This document shows, piece after piece, positions 21,863 through 32,467 of a stretch of DNA of 64,000 nucleotides. Under the pieces are notes generated by a model that saw nothing but the letters and a program-made list of their open reading frames with translations, searched no databases and had not been told where the DNA came from. The stretch is from Toxorhynchites rutilus septentrionalis (taxonomy: Eukaryota; Arthropoda; Insecta; Diptera; Culicidae), in the NCBI RefSeq assembly GCF_029784135.1, contig NC_073746.1, positions 12,769,475 through 12,833,474 of the forward strand, given 5' to 3'. The first letter of the stretch is position 1. Each line of letters opens with the position of its first letter. A program made the position numbers and the translations under genes.

Positions 21863-23658
21863 CTGAACGCGGGTTGCGTTAGGGAAAAATATGTGGGTTT
21901 TGCACCTAACACCATGTCGATGGGTTGAGATTCATTGAACGAGGGGTCAGCTAAAAATAGCTCGCTGGGAATTTTCCATCCTGTAGTAGATATATGTTGT
22001 GATGGGAGGTTCGCAGTGACCTTATCCATAACTAAGAAGTTTACTCCACAGCAGAAGTTTTCTTTCCTTGACTTTATTTGTGTGAAAACCGATTCACGGA
22101 CAAGTTTAGACATTTGACCTGCCCCCTGGATGGTAACATTAACGTTGTTTCTCCACAATCTCAGCATATGTGCCATGCGCACGGTGATTAAATTCGGCTG
22201 CGAGGCACTATCTAGAAGGGCCCGTGCAAGATGGGTCTGACCATATGCATCGACGATCTGTACTACAGCAGTCAACAAGAAAACGTTTTCGGTAGGTTGA
22301 TGGAGTGGTGTACTGACTTCAACTAGAGGGGCAATCTCCGTCGCGGTAACTAGTGCTTGCTGCGAATATTCATTCGAATTATCGAATCGACGAACCGTTG
22401 ATGGTGTAGCAGTGGGCCCAGGAATTCGACTGGTGTTTGCTGTTGTCCGAACTCCATCAGCATTGGCCTGGTGAAGAAGCGTATGATGACGGCGGTTACA
22501 GAATTTGCAATTGTATGTGGATGGACATTCGCGCACAAAGTGGTCTCTCTTCAAACAATTGCTGCACAAGCGTTTGGAATTGACCAATTGCTGACGTCCG
22601 ACAAGCGAAAGGCGATTGAATTTTAAGCATTTCATTAAAAGATGTTGTTGATTACACGCGGGACATTTATCGTTAGAGCCTGATGTCGTCGAACATGAAA
22701 GCTGGAGGCGATATGGTTTCTTCGAATGATTGATGGAACTGCCGGAGCCTGCTTGATCATTATGATGATTTACAGATATCGACTCTAAGACCCGTGTTCG
22801 CCGATTGAGAAACTCAATTAAACAGAAATAGTTCGGATCTTCCACCGTTGATGCATGGTCCTCCCACGCTTTCAGAGTGTCATTATTTAAACGTGTACAC
22901 ATAAGATGTTCTAGGATGCTGCTCCATTGATCCGTTGGCTCACCTAGTTGTTTCAAAATCTTTATATGCCGTTCAAATTCGTCCACCAACAAATGTAGAG
23001 TTGATGCGCTTTCTCTTTTCATCGGTAGAATGTCAAACAGAGCCTGTATGTGCCTCTTTTTCAAAAGATATTCATTGGAGTATCTATTCACAAGGGCTTG
23101 CCAAGCCACAGAGTAGTTCGCTGAGCTAAGAGAAATCGACTCTATAGACTGAGCAGCCTCCCCCTTGAGAGCTGCCCTTAAATAATGAAATTTTTGAATA
23201 TTTGGTACGTCGATGTTCGAGTGTATAAGAGCCAGAAATGTATCGTGGAATGCGAGCCATTCTTTATAGTCCCCATCAAATTCGGGAAGAGCGATTGTTG
23301 GAAGCTTTATACCAGAGAGAGCAGAGTTAGATTGAGAGTGTTGAGGGAGTTGAGCGTTATCAGGAAGCGGTAGTATAGTTAAAAGTTTTGATTTTATTTG
23401 AAAAAACTTCGTCTCAAATTGTGCCCGAGTTTCGTCATGCAGTGCCATACCTTCACCCTCATCTTCTAGGTCTTCCAAATCCTGTTGTATGCTTTCCAAA
23501 TTCGAATACATGTTGTCCAGATGTGTTATTCGCATTTGCACCTGTGCTTGATCCCGTTCCGCATTATAATTTTCCACAAATGCCTCTGCCCGACCCAGTG
23601 TCGTGAGAAGAGTCCTCCTTCGTGACAGCAATTGCTCCATTTCAAGCCCTTCCGCCAT
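21838..23658 (-). CDS. BEL Gag and protease region
   Basis: The start at 23,658 (MAEGLEMEQLLSRRRTLL) is preferred over an in-frame ATG 19 codons upstream because BEL Gag proteins begin with a short Leu/Arg-rich coiled coil. The conserved retrotransposon Gag domain includes LPTIALPEFDGDYKEWLAFH, DTFLALIH and YLRAALKGEAAQSI. Cys/His knuckles follow (CPACNQQHLLMKC, CSNCLKRDHFVREC, CKFCNRRHH). The aspartic protease carries LLDSASQPNLIT, with DSA at the active site. Gag would form the particle and protease would mature it. The frame is open to 21,838, where a frameshift cuts it off from RT. Confidence 0.92.
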   Translation of the reverse strand: MAEGLEMEQLLSRRRTLLTTLGRAEAFVENYNAERDQAQVQMRITHLDNMYSNLESIQQDLEDLEDEGEGMALHDETRAQFETKFFQIKSKLLTILPLPDNAQLPQHSQSNSALSGIKLPTIALPEFDGDYKEWLAFHDTFLALIHSNIDVPNIQKFHYLRAALKGEAAQSIESISLSSANYSVAWQALVNRYSNEYLLKKRHIQALFDILPMKRESASTLHLLVDEFERHIKILKQLGEPTDQWSSILEHLMCTRLNNDTLKAWEDHASTVEDPNYFCLIEFLNRRTRVLESISVNHHNDQAGSGSSINHSKKPYRLQLSCSTTSGSNDKCPACNQQHLLMKCLKFNRLSLVGRQQLVNSKRLCSNCLKRDHFVRECPSTYNCKFCNRRHHTLLHQANADGVRTTANTSRIPGPTATPSTVRRFDNSNEYSQQALVTATEIAPLVEVSTPLHQPTENVFLLTAVVQIVDAYGQTHLARALLDSASQPNLITVRMAHMLRLWRNNVNVTIQGAGQMSKLVRESVFTQIKSRKENFCCGVNFLVMDKVTANLPSQHISTTGWKIPSELFLADPSFNESQPIDMVLGAKPTYFSLTQPAFSWEVNFQC

Positions 23659-23879
23659 GTTCCGACGATCGATGAACGATGAACGATGAGAATCAATCCT
23701 ACCAAAAAAGACCACGATAGACCCGACCAGACGATGCTTAGCAACTTGGAATGGTACTCACCTATTCCAAGGCAAAATGAGCCTTGAAAATTATCAATTA
23801 TCCTCAGCAATCAAATATTCGTCCTAGTATATTCCTAAGCCTAGGGAAACTCAATGCGATTGTTCCAGCGACGCTAGTG

Positions 23880-24150
23880 GCTCAGGTAGCCTGGGACACC
23901 ACTCGTAATATGCAGCAGTAGAATGTCCAGCAACAACAATGGATGGTTAGGAACACCTCCAATATTCAGCAACGTGAATGATGATGTAGAGCAGCAGCAA
24001 TGGTTGGGAACACCAAAGTACTTCAGCAGCGTAAATCTGCTCAACAGTAGCAGTAATGGACGGTTGGGAACACCGAGATTGCAGCGGCAGCAGCGTTGAT
24101 CAGCAGCAGCGATTGATGGTTGGGAACACCAAATGAATTTGAACTGCAGG
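23880..24150. repeat. Imperfect tandem repeat in the BEL leader
   Basis: Four to five copies of a roughly 60-70 bp unit with the core ATGGTTGGGAACACC and GCAGCAGC spacers (near 23,940, 24,001, 24,060 and 24,117). It lies between the 5' LTR and gag. It may be a spacer, enhancer or packaging segment; I can only see the repetition. Confidence 0.65.
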
Positions 24151-24495
24151 AATGTCTCAATGTCTTCACAATAGCACAATGCAGACTCAGGAGCAATGGA
24201 TACCCAGCAGCTATCGACAATGGCGCTTGTCGGCTGAGATGGCGATGACGAACCCTCCAATATACGGTCAACCGAGAAGAAAGCAAAAATCTAAGGCGTA
24301 CCGGGAAAACCGGTGAACTATTGGAATCCTACTAACCTTCCGCCTGAAGGTTCCAGGCCTTGTATTTTGAATTCGGATACAAATCCTTTGATCTATATAG
24401 ATATCCAATGGTTCGCTTTGTGTTCCTTGTAACACTGAACAAAGCTCTATTGAACTCCGACTGCGATGGCTTCCGTGATCGTTCCTCTACGGACA

Positions 24496-24513
24496 ATCCT
24501 GGTCACGGCACCA
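24496..24513 (-). promoter_or_regulatory. BEL primer-binding site, tRNA-His-like
   Basis: On the minus strand, four bases inside the 5' LTR, the sequence reads TGGTGCCGTGACC and then AGGAT. This is complementary to a CCA-ended tRNA 3' terminus, and TGCCGTGAC matches the complement of the animal tRNA-His acceptor and T-stem side as I recall it. It would prime minus-strand synthesis. Confidence 0.6.
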
Positions 24514-24517
24514 ATTT

Positions 24518-24763
24518 TGTTGTGGCCGAGATGTTTTCCGTTTCGGATTCCTGGTTTTCCAGCGAAATTAATTTCCGCAATAGAACTAACTAGTTCAAAT
24601 TTTTGTGCTCTGCACTGTATATTATGACACCACGAACTATTAAACTGGACTGTGTTCTGTGAGTTTGAGAACGTGACTGGCTGGGTCAAGAGTGTGTTCA
24701 AAAAGCACTGAACAATAAGCGTTACGCTTGTCCCTGATGGCATATTTTTGTTGTGATTAATCA
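24518..24763 (-). repeat. BEL/Pao 5' LTR
   Basis: 246 bp, same termini as the LTR at 13,340. On the minus strand it should hold the promoter and start of the genomic RNA. Confidence 0.95.
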
Positions 24764-24768
24764 CTATA

Positions 24769-25291
24769 TGAAAGATTATTTACATCGAAATTAAAATCTA
24801 CTTAAAATGCAAGTCCACCTACATCAATTATATAGTTAATTTAATTAACATAGGAGATGTACAATAATAATATTTTAAATATTTGACTTCATTTGATAGG
24901 TTCAAGGACACTTAGCAGAACTTCAATCAATTCTTCAAGTTTAATCAATTCTTCGAAGGACAGGCGTTGCCATCCAGCTAGTATTTCAGTTATCTAATGT
25001 TGTAATGATCTCAAACTACATCCATCAAGTGTAATGATAATTCTACATAAAAGTGTTAATATGTATATTTATTTACTTTGCATGTTATTTCACTGTTTCC
25101 TCATTTGGGAACCTTGGCGGTTGGTCCATCAAGATCTCTTCATTTGTTGACATGCTCGCGCTCGAAGCCACTTCTTTTTCAGGGTCCGATCAACTTGAAG
25201 CTGATAGGGTGTTGATTATGATAGAACTTATATAAGGTACACCGGTAGTTTTTTTTCCATAACTACTGGAATCTATTTCACGTAAAACTCC
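24769..25291. other. Unassigned AT-rich stretch
   Basis: Nothing supportable between the BEL target duplication and the next TA-flanked transposon. Confidence 0.4.
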
Positions 25292-25422
25292 TAAAGGGTG
25301 TGTCACATCAAATTGCATCACGGAAAAAACGCTGTAGAAATTCGCCCAGTAGACCGATCCTTTTGAAAATTTTAGACAGTAAAATAAAAACTATTAAACA
25401 ACTTTTGGCATTTTCTTTTTAT

Positions 25423-26730
25423 TCATACTTCGAGCCCAAGCCCGTATGCTCGCACCTTCCTCTTTACCCCGTCCATAAGGTTCTGTACAACGTCAGGTTG
25501 TAGTTTTTTTGAACAGAAATCCATTTTCTCTCGTCCGCCTCCGATTTGACAACTTTTGGGTTCTCCCGGAGGGCCTGCTTCATAATCGCCCAATATTTCT
25601 CTATTGGGTGAAGCTCCGGCGCGTTGGGCGGGTTCATTTCCTTTGGCACGAAGGTGACCCCGTTGGCTTCGTACCACTCCAACACGTCCTTTGAATAGTG
25701 GCACGAAGCGAGATCCGGCCAGAAGATGGTCGGGCTCTCGTGCTGCTTCAATAGTGGTAGTAAGCGCTTCTGTAGGCACTCCTTAAGGTAAACCTGCCCG
25801 TTTACCGTGCCGGTCATCACGAAGGGGGCGCTCCGCTTTCCGCAAGAGCAGATCGCTTGCCACACCATGTACTTTTTGGCAAACTTGGATAGTTTCTGCT
25901 TGCGAATCTCCTCCGGAACGCTGAATTTGTCCTCTGCGGAGAAGAACAACAGGTGCTCCCGTGGCCGAGTGGTTAGCGTCATAACTAACATGCCGGGTGT
26001 TCGGGTTCGATTCCCGTTCTGGTTGGGGGAATTTTTCGTCAATGAAATTTCCACCGACTTGCACTGTGATCACGCGTATTCTAGAGCTTGCCACTCAGAA
26101 TGCATTCAAGGCGTGTTATTTGGCATAGAAATCTCAACTAAGTACTAATAAGAATGACGCAAGTAGTACTACGTTGAGACGGCGAAGTTCCTCTAGGAAC
26201 GTTAGTGCCATTGAAGAAGAAGAAGAAGAAGAAGAGAAGAACAATAGGCCCGGCAGCTGACAAAAGTCCGCTTTGACGTAGGTTTCGTCGTCCATTACTA
26301 GGCAATGCGGCTTCGTCAGCATTTCGGTGCACAGCTTCCGGGCTCGCGTCTTCCCCACCATGTTTTGCTTTTCGTCGCGGTTAGGAGCCTTCTGAACCTT
26401 GTATGTACGCAGGCTCTCCCGCTGCTTGGTCCGCTGGACGAATGAACTTGACAAATTCAGCTTATTGGCGACATCCCGGACCGAACTTCTCGGATCACGT
26501 CTAAACTGCTTAACTACGCGCTTGTGATCTTTTTCACTGACGGAGCATCCATTTTTGCCGTTCATCACCTTCCGGTCGATGGTTAGGTTCTCGAAGTATC
26601 GTTTTAGTACTCTGCTGACCGTGGATTGGACGATTCCCAGCATCTTACCGATGTCCCGATGTGACAACTCCGGATTCTCGTAATGAGTGCACAGGATTAA
26701 TTCACGACGCTCTTTTTCATTCGACGACAT
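25423..26730 (-). pseudogene. DD37E transposase interrupted by a SINE
   Basis: The start at 26,730 opens MSSNEKERRELILCTHYENP. A paired helix-turn-helix region follows (ELSHRDIGKMLGIVQSTVSR, then SSVRDVANKLNLSSSFVQR) and the first catalytic Asp lies in LVMDDETYV. The SINE at 25,954-26,233 interrupts the frame just after QLPGLLFFS. Beyond it the frame continues with VWQAICSCGKRSAPFVMTG, FWPDLASCHY (second Asp) and PIEKYW (Glu, 37 residues later). A frameshift near 25,530 moves the C-terminus (QNLMDGVKRKVRAYG) into the frame ending at 25,423. Two lesions make it inactive. Confidence 0.92.
25954..26233 (+). mobile_element. tRNA-headed SINE, family A, copy 1
   Basis: About 280 bp with a tRNA-like head: GTGGCCGAGTGGTTAGCG resembles box A and GGTTCGATTCC matches box B of RNA polymerase III promoters. 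The tail ends in (GAA)n. It is flanked by 15-bp duplications GAGAAGAACAACAGG (25,939-25,953) and the same with one change (26,234-26,248). The second copy is at 34,352-34,619. It moves by retroposition using another element's enzymes. Confidence 0.93.
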
Positions 26731-26884
26731 TTTTCCAAATTTACGAAAAATTGACAGTGAAGCATGGCCAACGTGATCTATACACTCTTATCTGATTATA
26801 AGCGAAAGCTGAAGATATAATTCCTAAAAATTAAATTTCTACAGCGTTTTTTCCGTGATGCAATTTGATGTGACACACCCTTTA

Positions 26885-27077
26885 TAATTTTGTTCGTTCT
26901 TGTTTTTATTAAATGAGCTGGCAGTACGAGCAAAGTATTGAGCCAATTACTTGACTATTTTTGCCATGGCTACTAAAAATCAACTGTTAAGGGCATCAAA
27001 ACATTTTCATATAAACCTGAATAAACGTAGGTTTGAAGGAAAGTTTGTTTCATTGAATTGTCTATTTGTTTTATTTG
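26885..27077. other. Short unassigned flank
   Basis: No feature recognised between the transposon and the MITE. Confidence 0.4.
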
Positions 27078-27330
27078 AGGGGCTTAGAATGAAAGGGGTG
27101 TAAGTGATTTGATCGATTTCTCTACATCGACTCTCTCTTTGAGTCATAACTTAGCTGCAAATACATTCCCAGCTGTATTTACCAACGTGGAAAATAGGTC
27201 AGAACCCCATCTATCGGATTCTATAGCAAACTTAAATTGGAACGTTTTCACAGTTGAGTTATTAACTAAATAAAAAGTTGATGAAGAAAAATCGATCAAG
27301 TCACCTACACCCCTTGCATTCTGAGCCCCT
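27078..27330. mobile_element. MITE with 43-bp inverted termini
   Basis: The left end reads AGGGGCTTAGAATGAAAGGG, continuing GTGTAAGTGA to GATCGATTT. The reverse complement of the right end matches at about 38 of 43 positions. The length is 253 bp with no coding frame. The flanks are T-rich (TTATTT on both sides), so the duplication length cannot be fixed and the superfamily is left open. Confidence 0.75.
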
Positions 27331-28950
27331 TATTTTATTCATCGTAAACAGAAATTTGGCCCTTTTTCATGATGTTAATAGGAACATCCGACCAAAAATT
27401 TATTCCGAACATGAAATCAAGCTGAATGTTATTTACGACATTACGAAAGTTGATATCAGAATCTAAAGAGTTGAAAATGAATTGTGCTTCTAAACTATGC
27501 TTAACAAACAAACACATTCGTTCATCAAACCCCGTAATATATCAATTCCGGTCATAAAAAAGCACATGATGCCCTCTTCCGAATAAACAAACGAACCGTT
27601 AATGATGCGAAACTGCTCCCACCGAGCTTCATTAGGAAGAGCGTTCCTAACTTTAAACGGTCAAATTCCCTCGCAAAGATTCATACATAATTCATAGTGT
27701 ATAGCAAAACTTGTGTGCTAATCATATGACTTATCGCTTTCCTCGGAGCAATCCGAGCATGAAATCGAGTGGTTTTCCGACGTCTCTGCCCGGCAATTCT
27801 TCACCAGATTCCATTCGACTAGTCGGGTGTAGAGCGGAAGGAGGTGTCGAACCAGACACCGAATCATACTCCTCCAGCAGCACATTCAAACGAAATCAGT
27901 CGTGAAAAGTCATTACAATTTGCGGGGTGGGAATGATAATAAAAGTTTTTGAATCAACAGTTACTCACTCGCTCTCGATGCATGGCGTTCAGGAGTCAGC
28001 ACCTTATTTTTGGAAAACTTTTCCTCGGCTCAACTGGAGGGTTTCCCGGGAGGATGGGAAGCGGAGGTGGTGTTCTAAATCCGCACAAGGATCGGCCACA
28101 CTTTGGAGTACGTTGAGAATCCCAATGAATGATCCCGCTAGAGAGTGGAGTGGATGATGCACACAGAGAGCGCAAGTCTAGCAGCCGGATGGCAAGTAAT
28201 TTTATTGAGAGTAAGATAATCGTTAAGTCATTATAAAACTTTTGCTTCACTTCCTCGGTGGATCTTCGACAGGATGTAAGTGAGTACGAAGAAACTTTGG
28301 GCGGTTGAGATTACATGTTGCCCAGAGACAGTATATAAATCAGCACAGCTTAAATTCCAGCCAACGGCTACGGTTATGTTTTTCGGAATGTCGGAGAGCT
28401 CCGGACAACTTTGTGTGTTCAAAGTTCGTACCAAAGAAGACCAATAGCATTATTTAAAAAAATTATAATTATGAATCGAATCATGGTTTCAAATAATCCA
28501 ATGCGTTTTGTGAAAACACGATTCTCATCTTCCATGAGAAACGATTGATTGATTTACTCATCAACCATGAGGCTTCATACGCATATTGAAATAAAGTTTA
28601 TACCGACGGTAAACTTCAGGCTCAATTTACAGCGAGAGGTTGAGTGAGCAGGTTTAACTTCTTCATTCGAAAACTATTTTCTAAATAGAAAATTATCCAG
28701 TTCACCTGTCGAACTCGGAGATAGATCCAGGATGAAGCAAAACCTAAATGAAATATTTGCTAATGAGGAAACTAGAAGATATTTTCTCGTAGTTCATTTT
28801 TGTTGTTTCCCTCATATAATAAATAGCTGATGGAAATATTTTGTCTGATTTTTGGTAATTGACCAGGATAGTGTACATGAACTTTCATTTTATTCATTGC
28901 TATACTTGTAGAGTAAGATCTTGTAAATTTCTACAATCGGTGTCTATGTT
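27331..28950. other. Unique-looking DNA without a recognised gene
   Basis: Frames up to 84 codons occur around 27,711-28,250 but have no motif, no partner exons I can support and no matching splice sites that extend them. I see no repeat ends. Confidence 0.35.
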
Positions 28951-29069
28951 GTTCTAACCACATTATTTCAAATAAAAAAAATTTAAAAAAACTCTTAACT
29001 GATTACAATTAAATATACATATAAACAATTAAACAACTAAATATATCATATATGCCCGTTCCATTCTGC

Positions 29070-29356
29070 CTAATTCCTTCTGCCTATCCATTCCATACAT
29101 TCACGATAGAATTTTGCAGCTGATTGTATAGTTTTAATGTAGGTTGGAAGCTGATTCCACAAAGTAATTGCACGAACGAAGAAGGTACTACTGTAGTGAG
29201 AGGAGTTATGTTGCGGTACGATGTAGTGTCTTACTCGAGAGCTTCTGAATGGTTGCAACTTTTCAGAGAGGTAATTTGGACCTTGATGGATAATTTTGAA
29301 TAAGGTAACACAACTTCTAACTTTAATGAAATCAAAAAATGAACAGCCCAGAAGCT
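29070..29356 (-). pseudogene. CR1-type ORF2 C-terminal segment
   Basis: Continuation of ORF2 beyond the MITE: QQLLGCSFFDFIKVRSCVTL, then LFKIIHQGPNYLSEKLQPF and RAITLWNQLPTYIKTIQSAA, ending WIGRRN before the stop at 29,070. The 'R.I.LWN.LP' block is a hallmark of CR1/L2/Jockey-group C-termini. It belongs with 29,911-32,467. Confidence 0.88.
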
Positions 29357-29365
29357 GCTGTTGTA

Positions 29366-29910
29366 GGTTCCCGGAATAAATCGCCACAGAAAACGACTGC
29401 AACAGAAACCACCGCTTATAAAATGTGTAGTAGGCTATAAATATTGTGGCGCGGTATTGTATTTCAAAACAAGAATTAACCGGGCAAACGTATCGCCCCA
29501 GGCAAACGTAACGCCCCGGGCAGACGTATACCGTCCGACGCTCGCTAGAGCTCGGTCGGACATTGCTAAAGGATCGTATCCTATGTTTCAAACTAACCGG
29601 GCAATCAGTGGATCCCAGGTTTGCGTGCGAGACACCGCCGCTTCCGACGGCGGGTCGGCGGTGGACTCGGATTGCGTCATCTTGGCGGCATGGGCCGCCT
29701 CGATTCCTTATCCTCGCCAAATGGGGACTTCGTCCCCATTACATTGTCCTCAGAATAAATTTCGAAAAACGAGAACAAGAGAATAAATTTATAATAGAAA
29801 TGTGAGGCACATGATGTTTTTCCCGCGCCAAATATTTCTAGCCTACTACACTTTTTCTAAGCGGTTGTTTCTGTTGCAGTTGTTTACTGTGGCGATTTAT
29901 TCCGGTCACC
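29366..29910. mobile_element. Mutator-like MITE with 9-bp target duplication
   Basis: A 545-bp insertion in the CR1 ORF2. Its ends form an imperfect inverted repeat of about 95 bp that opens GGTTCCCGGAATAAATCGCC on the left and GGTGACCGGAATAAATCGCC on the right. The duplicated target is GCTGTTGTA (29,357-29,365 and 29,911-29,919). A 9-bp duplication with long TIRs points to the Mutator superfamily. The interior is GC-rich with repeated GGGC(A/C)AACGTA-like blocks and encodes no transposase, so it is non-autonomous. Confidence 0.8.
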
Positions 29911-32467
29911 GCTGTTGTAGGTGGCTTACACTGTCATATATTGATAAGTTAAAAACCCAACGCACGCAATGATTCAAGGCAACTCTTAAACGATTTAGAG
30001 CACTAGCAGAGGCATTCAAAATCAACTCTAATCCGTAAAAAAAGTGTGGCCTCAAAAGTGAACTGAAAAGCTTCACGTTTGTTGAAATGGATAACATACG
30101 AGCCGTAAGCCTTAAATGTCTCAATCCGGCATAGATTTTCGCGCATTGGGAGTTAACTTGGGAATCCCATTCTAAATCACGCTGAAAAATTATACCGAGA
30201 TTAGAAACTTTATTAACATATTCAATAATATCATTATTAATTACTAGGCTTGGTAATTCAATAAGTAGATGCCGTCTGGAAATGAACATGTCTTTCGTTT
30301 TGGATGAATTTATTGGAAGAAGATTCCTTCATGACCATAGCGAAACATTTCTCAAATCATTGTTGATTGAACAGATCATTTCGTCGACAGATGCATCAAT
30401 TGAGCAATGATATAATTGAACATCATCTGCAAACATGTGAATCCTGCAGGTTTGTAGCACTGAGGGAAGGTCATTGATGAATAGAGAAAATAAAATTGGA
30501 CCCAACACTGATCCTTGAGGAACACCTGATAGTATACTGATGGGTGCAGAGAGTTTACCATCTATATCAACCACCTGAGAACGAGCACTTAAATAAGATT
30601 TAACCAAATATACAGCCTTACGAGAGAATCCGAACTGGTGGGATAATTTTTCCAGTAGTTTGACGTGAGAAACCCTGTCAAATGCTTTGGCAAAGTCAAT
30701 AATTATTAAGAAGGCAACTCCCCTTCTATCAATAAATTTGTGTATGTCATCGTGAACTTTGAGCAATGATGAAGTTGTACTGTGCCCTGATCGGAAACCT
30801 GATTGGTAGGGACTGAGCAGGTCAAATCGATTTATATACTCTTGAACCTGGTTTTTAAGGATCTTTTCGAAAGCCTTAGACAAAGAGCAAAGGATGCTAA
30901 TGGGACGAAGATTATTCAAATTTGTGCCTGTTGCTTTTTTCCTAATTGGAATTACTTTCGCGATCTTCCACGCCCGAGGAAATTTACCACTTGATATAAT
31001 CAAATTAAACAGATAGGAAATTGGAGCTATAACGAAGGGCAGGATTAGCTTAATAAATTTTAAGGGAATTCCATCTAAGCCAATTGCATTGGAAGTTATA
31101 GATGAGATAGCCGCCACAATTTCCGAGTTACTAAAAGAAGAAAAATTGAAACCATCAGCGTTCTCATATGGTATCGCTGGTAATTCGCAGTCTATAGTGA
31201 AGTTTTCCCCAAAAAATGTATTTACTTCATCGGGAGAATTGTTAAACTTTATGCTGTAATTAGAGCTACTAACAACATTCAAATGCTTTACTTTTTTCCA
31301 CATCTCTTTGCTAGAGTTAGCAGATTCCATGAAAGTACTTAAGTAGTTACGTTTAGCCTTGTTTATCAAATGAGTTACACGATTACGTAACCTTCTAAAC
31401 TGCATGTGATCTTGTTCATTTTTTGAAGTGACCCAAAGTCTGTACGCAACATCTCTCTCAATCATTGCGTTCAATATGTCATTATTAAACCACTTTGCTC
31501 TTGAGTTGATCCTCACTGGTCGTAGAGGGACAAAAAATTCAAAGAAACTTACCATATTCGTATTAAAAAAGTCAAGAGCTAAGTCGGAATCAGTAATACT
31601 ATATAGTCGGGACCAATCAAAATTTACCAGCGTGGTTAGTAACAAAGGATAATCAATGCAATTATAATCTCTAAAAAACTTCTGATGACCTCCATCACTA
31701 CGAATTATGTTGAGGGATGAGAAAATAATATCGTGTTGAGAGAAACCAGGAGCAGCAACTTGATTGAAATTTAGTACGAAATCAGTGTCATTTGTTATCA
31801 ATAAATCAATTAATGAACTTCCACTCGAATAAAAGTGTGGCTCATTGTTGACGACGGTAAATCCATAATTTTCTAAAACGCTACAAAAACTTGAAGTTGT
31901 ACCGCCAGGATCTCGTAAATTAGTATTGAAATCTCCCGTCAAGATTACATTAGAGTAATTAAGAGACAATTCTGAAAGCTTTTGGTCCAAGAAGATAGAA
32001 CAGTCTATCCGAGGGGGAGAATAAATAACACCGAGAAGAAATGTGTTATTGTTCACCCGAACTTCAATGAACATATATTCAGTTCGATTATGGTCTTCCA
32101 TCTCCGCTACCACCTCAGAAACATAGATTACCTTACAATTGAGATCTAGTTTGTGGTAAATACAAACGCCTCCACCTCGACTGTACCGTCGATCATTTCT
32201 TAAAAGTTGATAACCATCCATAGCAATTATGCTATCGCAGATACTCTCATTTAACCAGGTTTCAGACAAGCAAATTATATCAATTTTACTGTCGGTAAAG
32301 CATTGCTTAAATTCATTGAACTTGGTTAATTGACGAGCACATAAGCTTTGTACGTTCATATGACACACATTTATACAATCGTCAAGTAATGCCACATTCA
32401 TAACAGCTCGTGGAATATCAGCAACACCTTGTCCCGCTCGTACAACGTTCATCTGATTAACCGACAT
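29911..32467 (-). pseudogene. CR1-type ORF2, endonuclease and reverse transcriptase
   Basis: The start at 32,467 opens MSVNQMNVVRAGQGVADIPR. The endonuclease has HMNVQSL, CLSETWLNES, GGGVCIYHK, GVIYSPP and TGDFNTNLRDPGG, and ends with the catalytic histidine in SQHDIIF. RT motifs follow: NAIGLDGIPLKFIK, PIRKKATGTNLNNLRPISIL, YQSGFRSGHSTTSSL, IDFAKAFDRVSH, SGVPQGSVLGPILF and FADDVQLYH (catalytic Asp pair). A single TGA at 30,329-30,331 interrupts the frame, which then continues without a shift (RNLLPINSSKTKDMFIS) to the MITE junction at ISIYDSVSHLQQ-type sequence. The enzyme would nick DNA and copy element RNA. One nonsense codon and the MITE are the only lesions I see. Confidence 0.9.

Larger units (their letters stand above)
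13340..24763 (-). mobile_element. BEL/Pao LTR retrotransposon (nested R1-like insert inside)
   Basis: An 11,424-bp unit on the minus strand bounded by 246-bp direct LTRs and a 5-bp duplication CTATA (13,335-13,339 and 24,764-24,768). Removing the nested 4,663-bp element and its 9-bp duplication leaves about 6.75 kb, a normal BEL/Pao length. Gag, protease, RT, RNase H and integrase follow in the BEL/Pao order. I count four substitutions between the LTRs (about 98 percent identity), so the insertion is fairly young, yet the polyprotein has several frameshifts. Confidence 0.95.
25294..26882 (-). mobile_element. Mariner-type DNA transposon, DD37E, copy 2
   Basis: A 1,589-bp element (about 1.29 kb without the SINE) flanked by TA at 25,292-25,293 and 26,883-26,884. 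Its 49-bp inverted termini begin AAGGGTGTGTCACATC and match perfectly by eye. The encoded transposase has the DD37E spacing. It differs in TIRs from copy 1, so it is a separate family within the same group. Confidence 0.93.

Noticed and set aside
25954..26030. tRNA gene
   Set aside because: Box A and B are present, but the sequence continues into a SINE body with target duplications and recurs at 34,352; it is a SINE head.
29457..29805. Plus-strand frames of 80-109 codons in the GC-rich MITE interior
   Set aside because: They lie within the non-autonomous Mutator-like MITE, lack motifs and overlap in two frames; GC content alone opens them.
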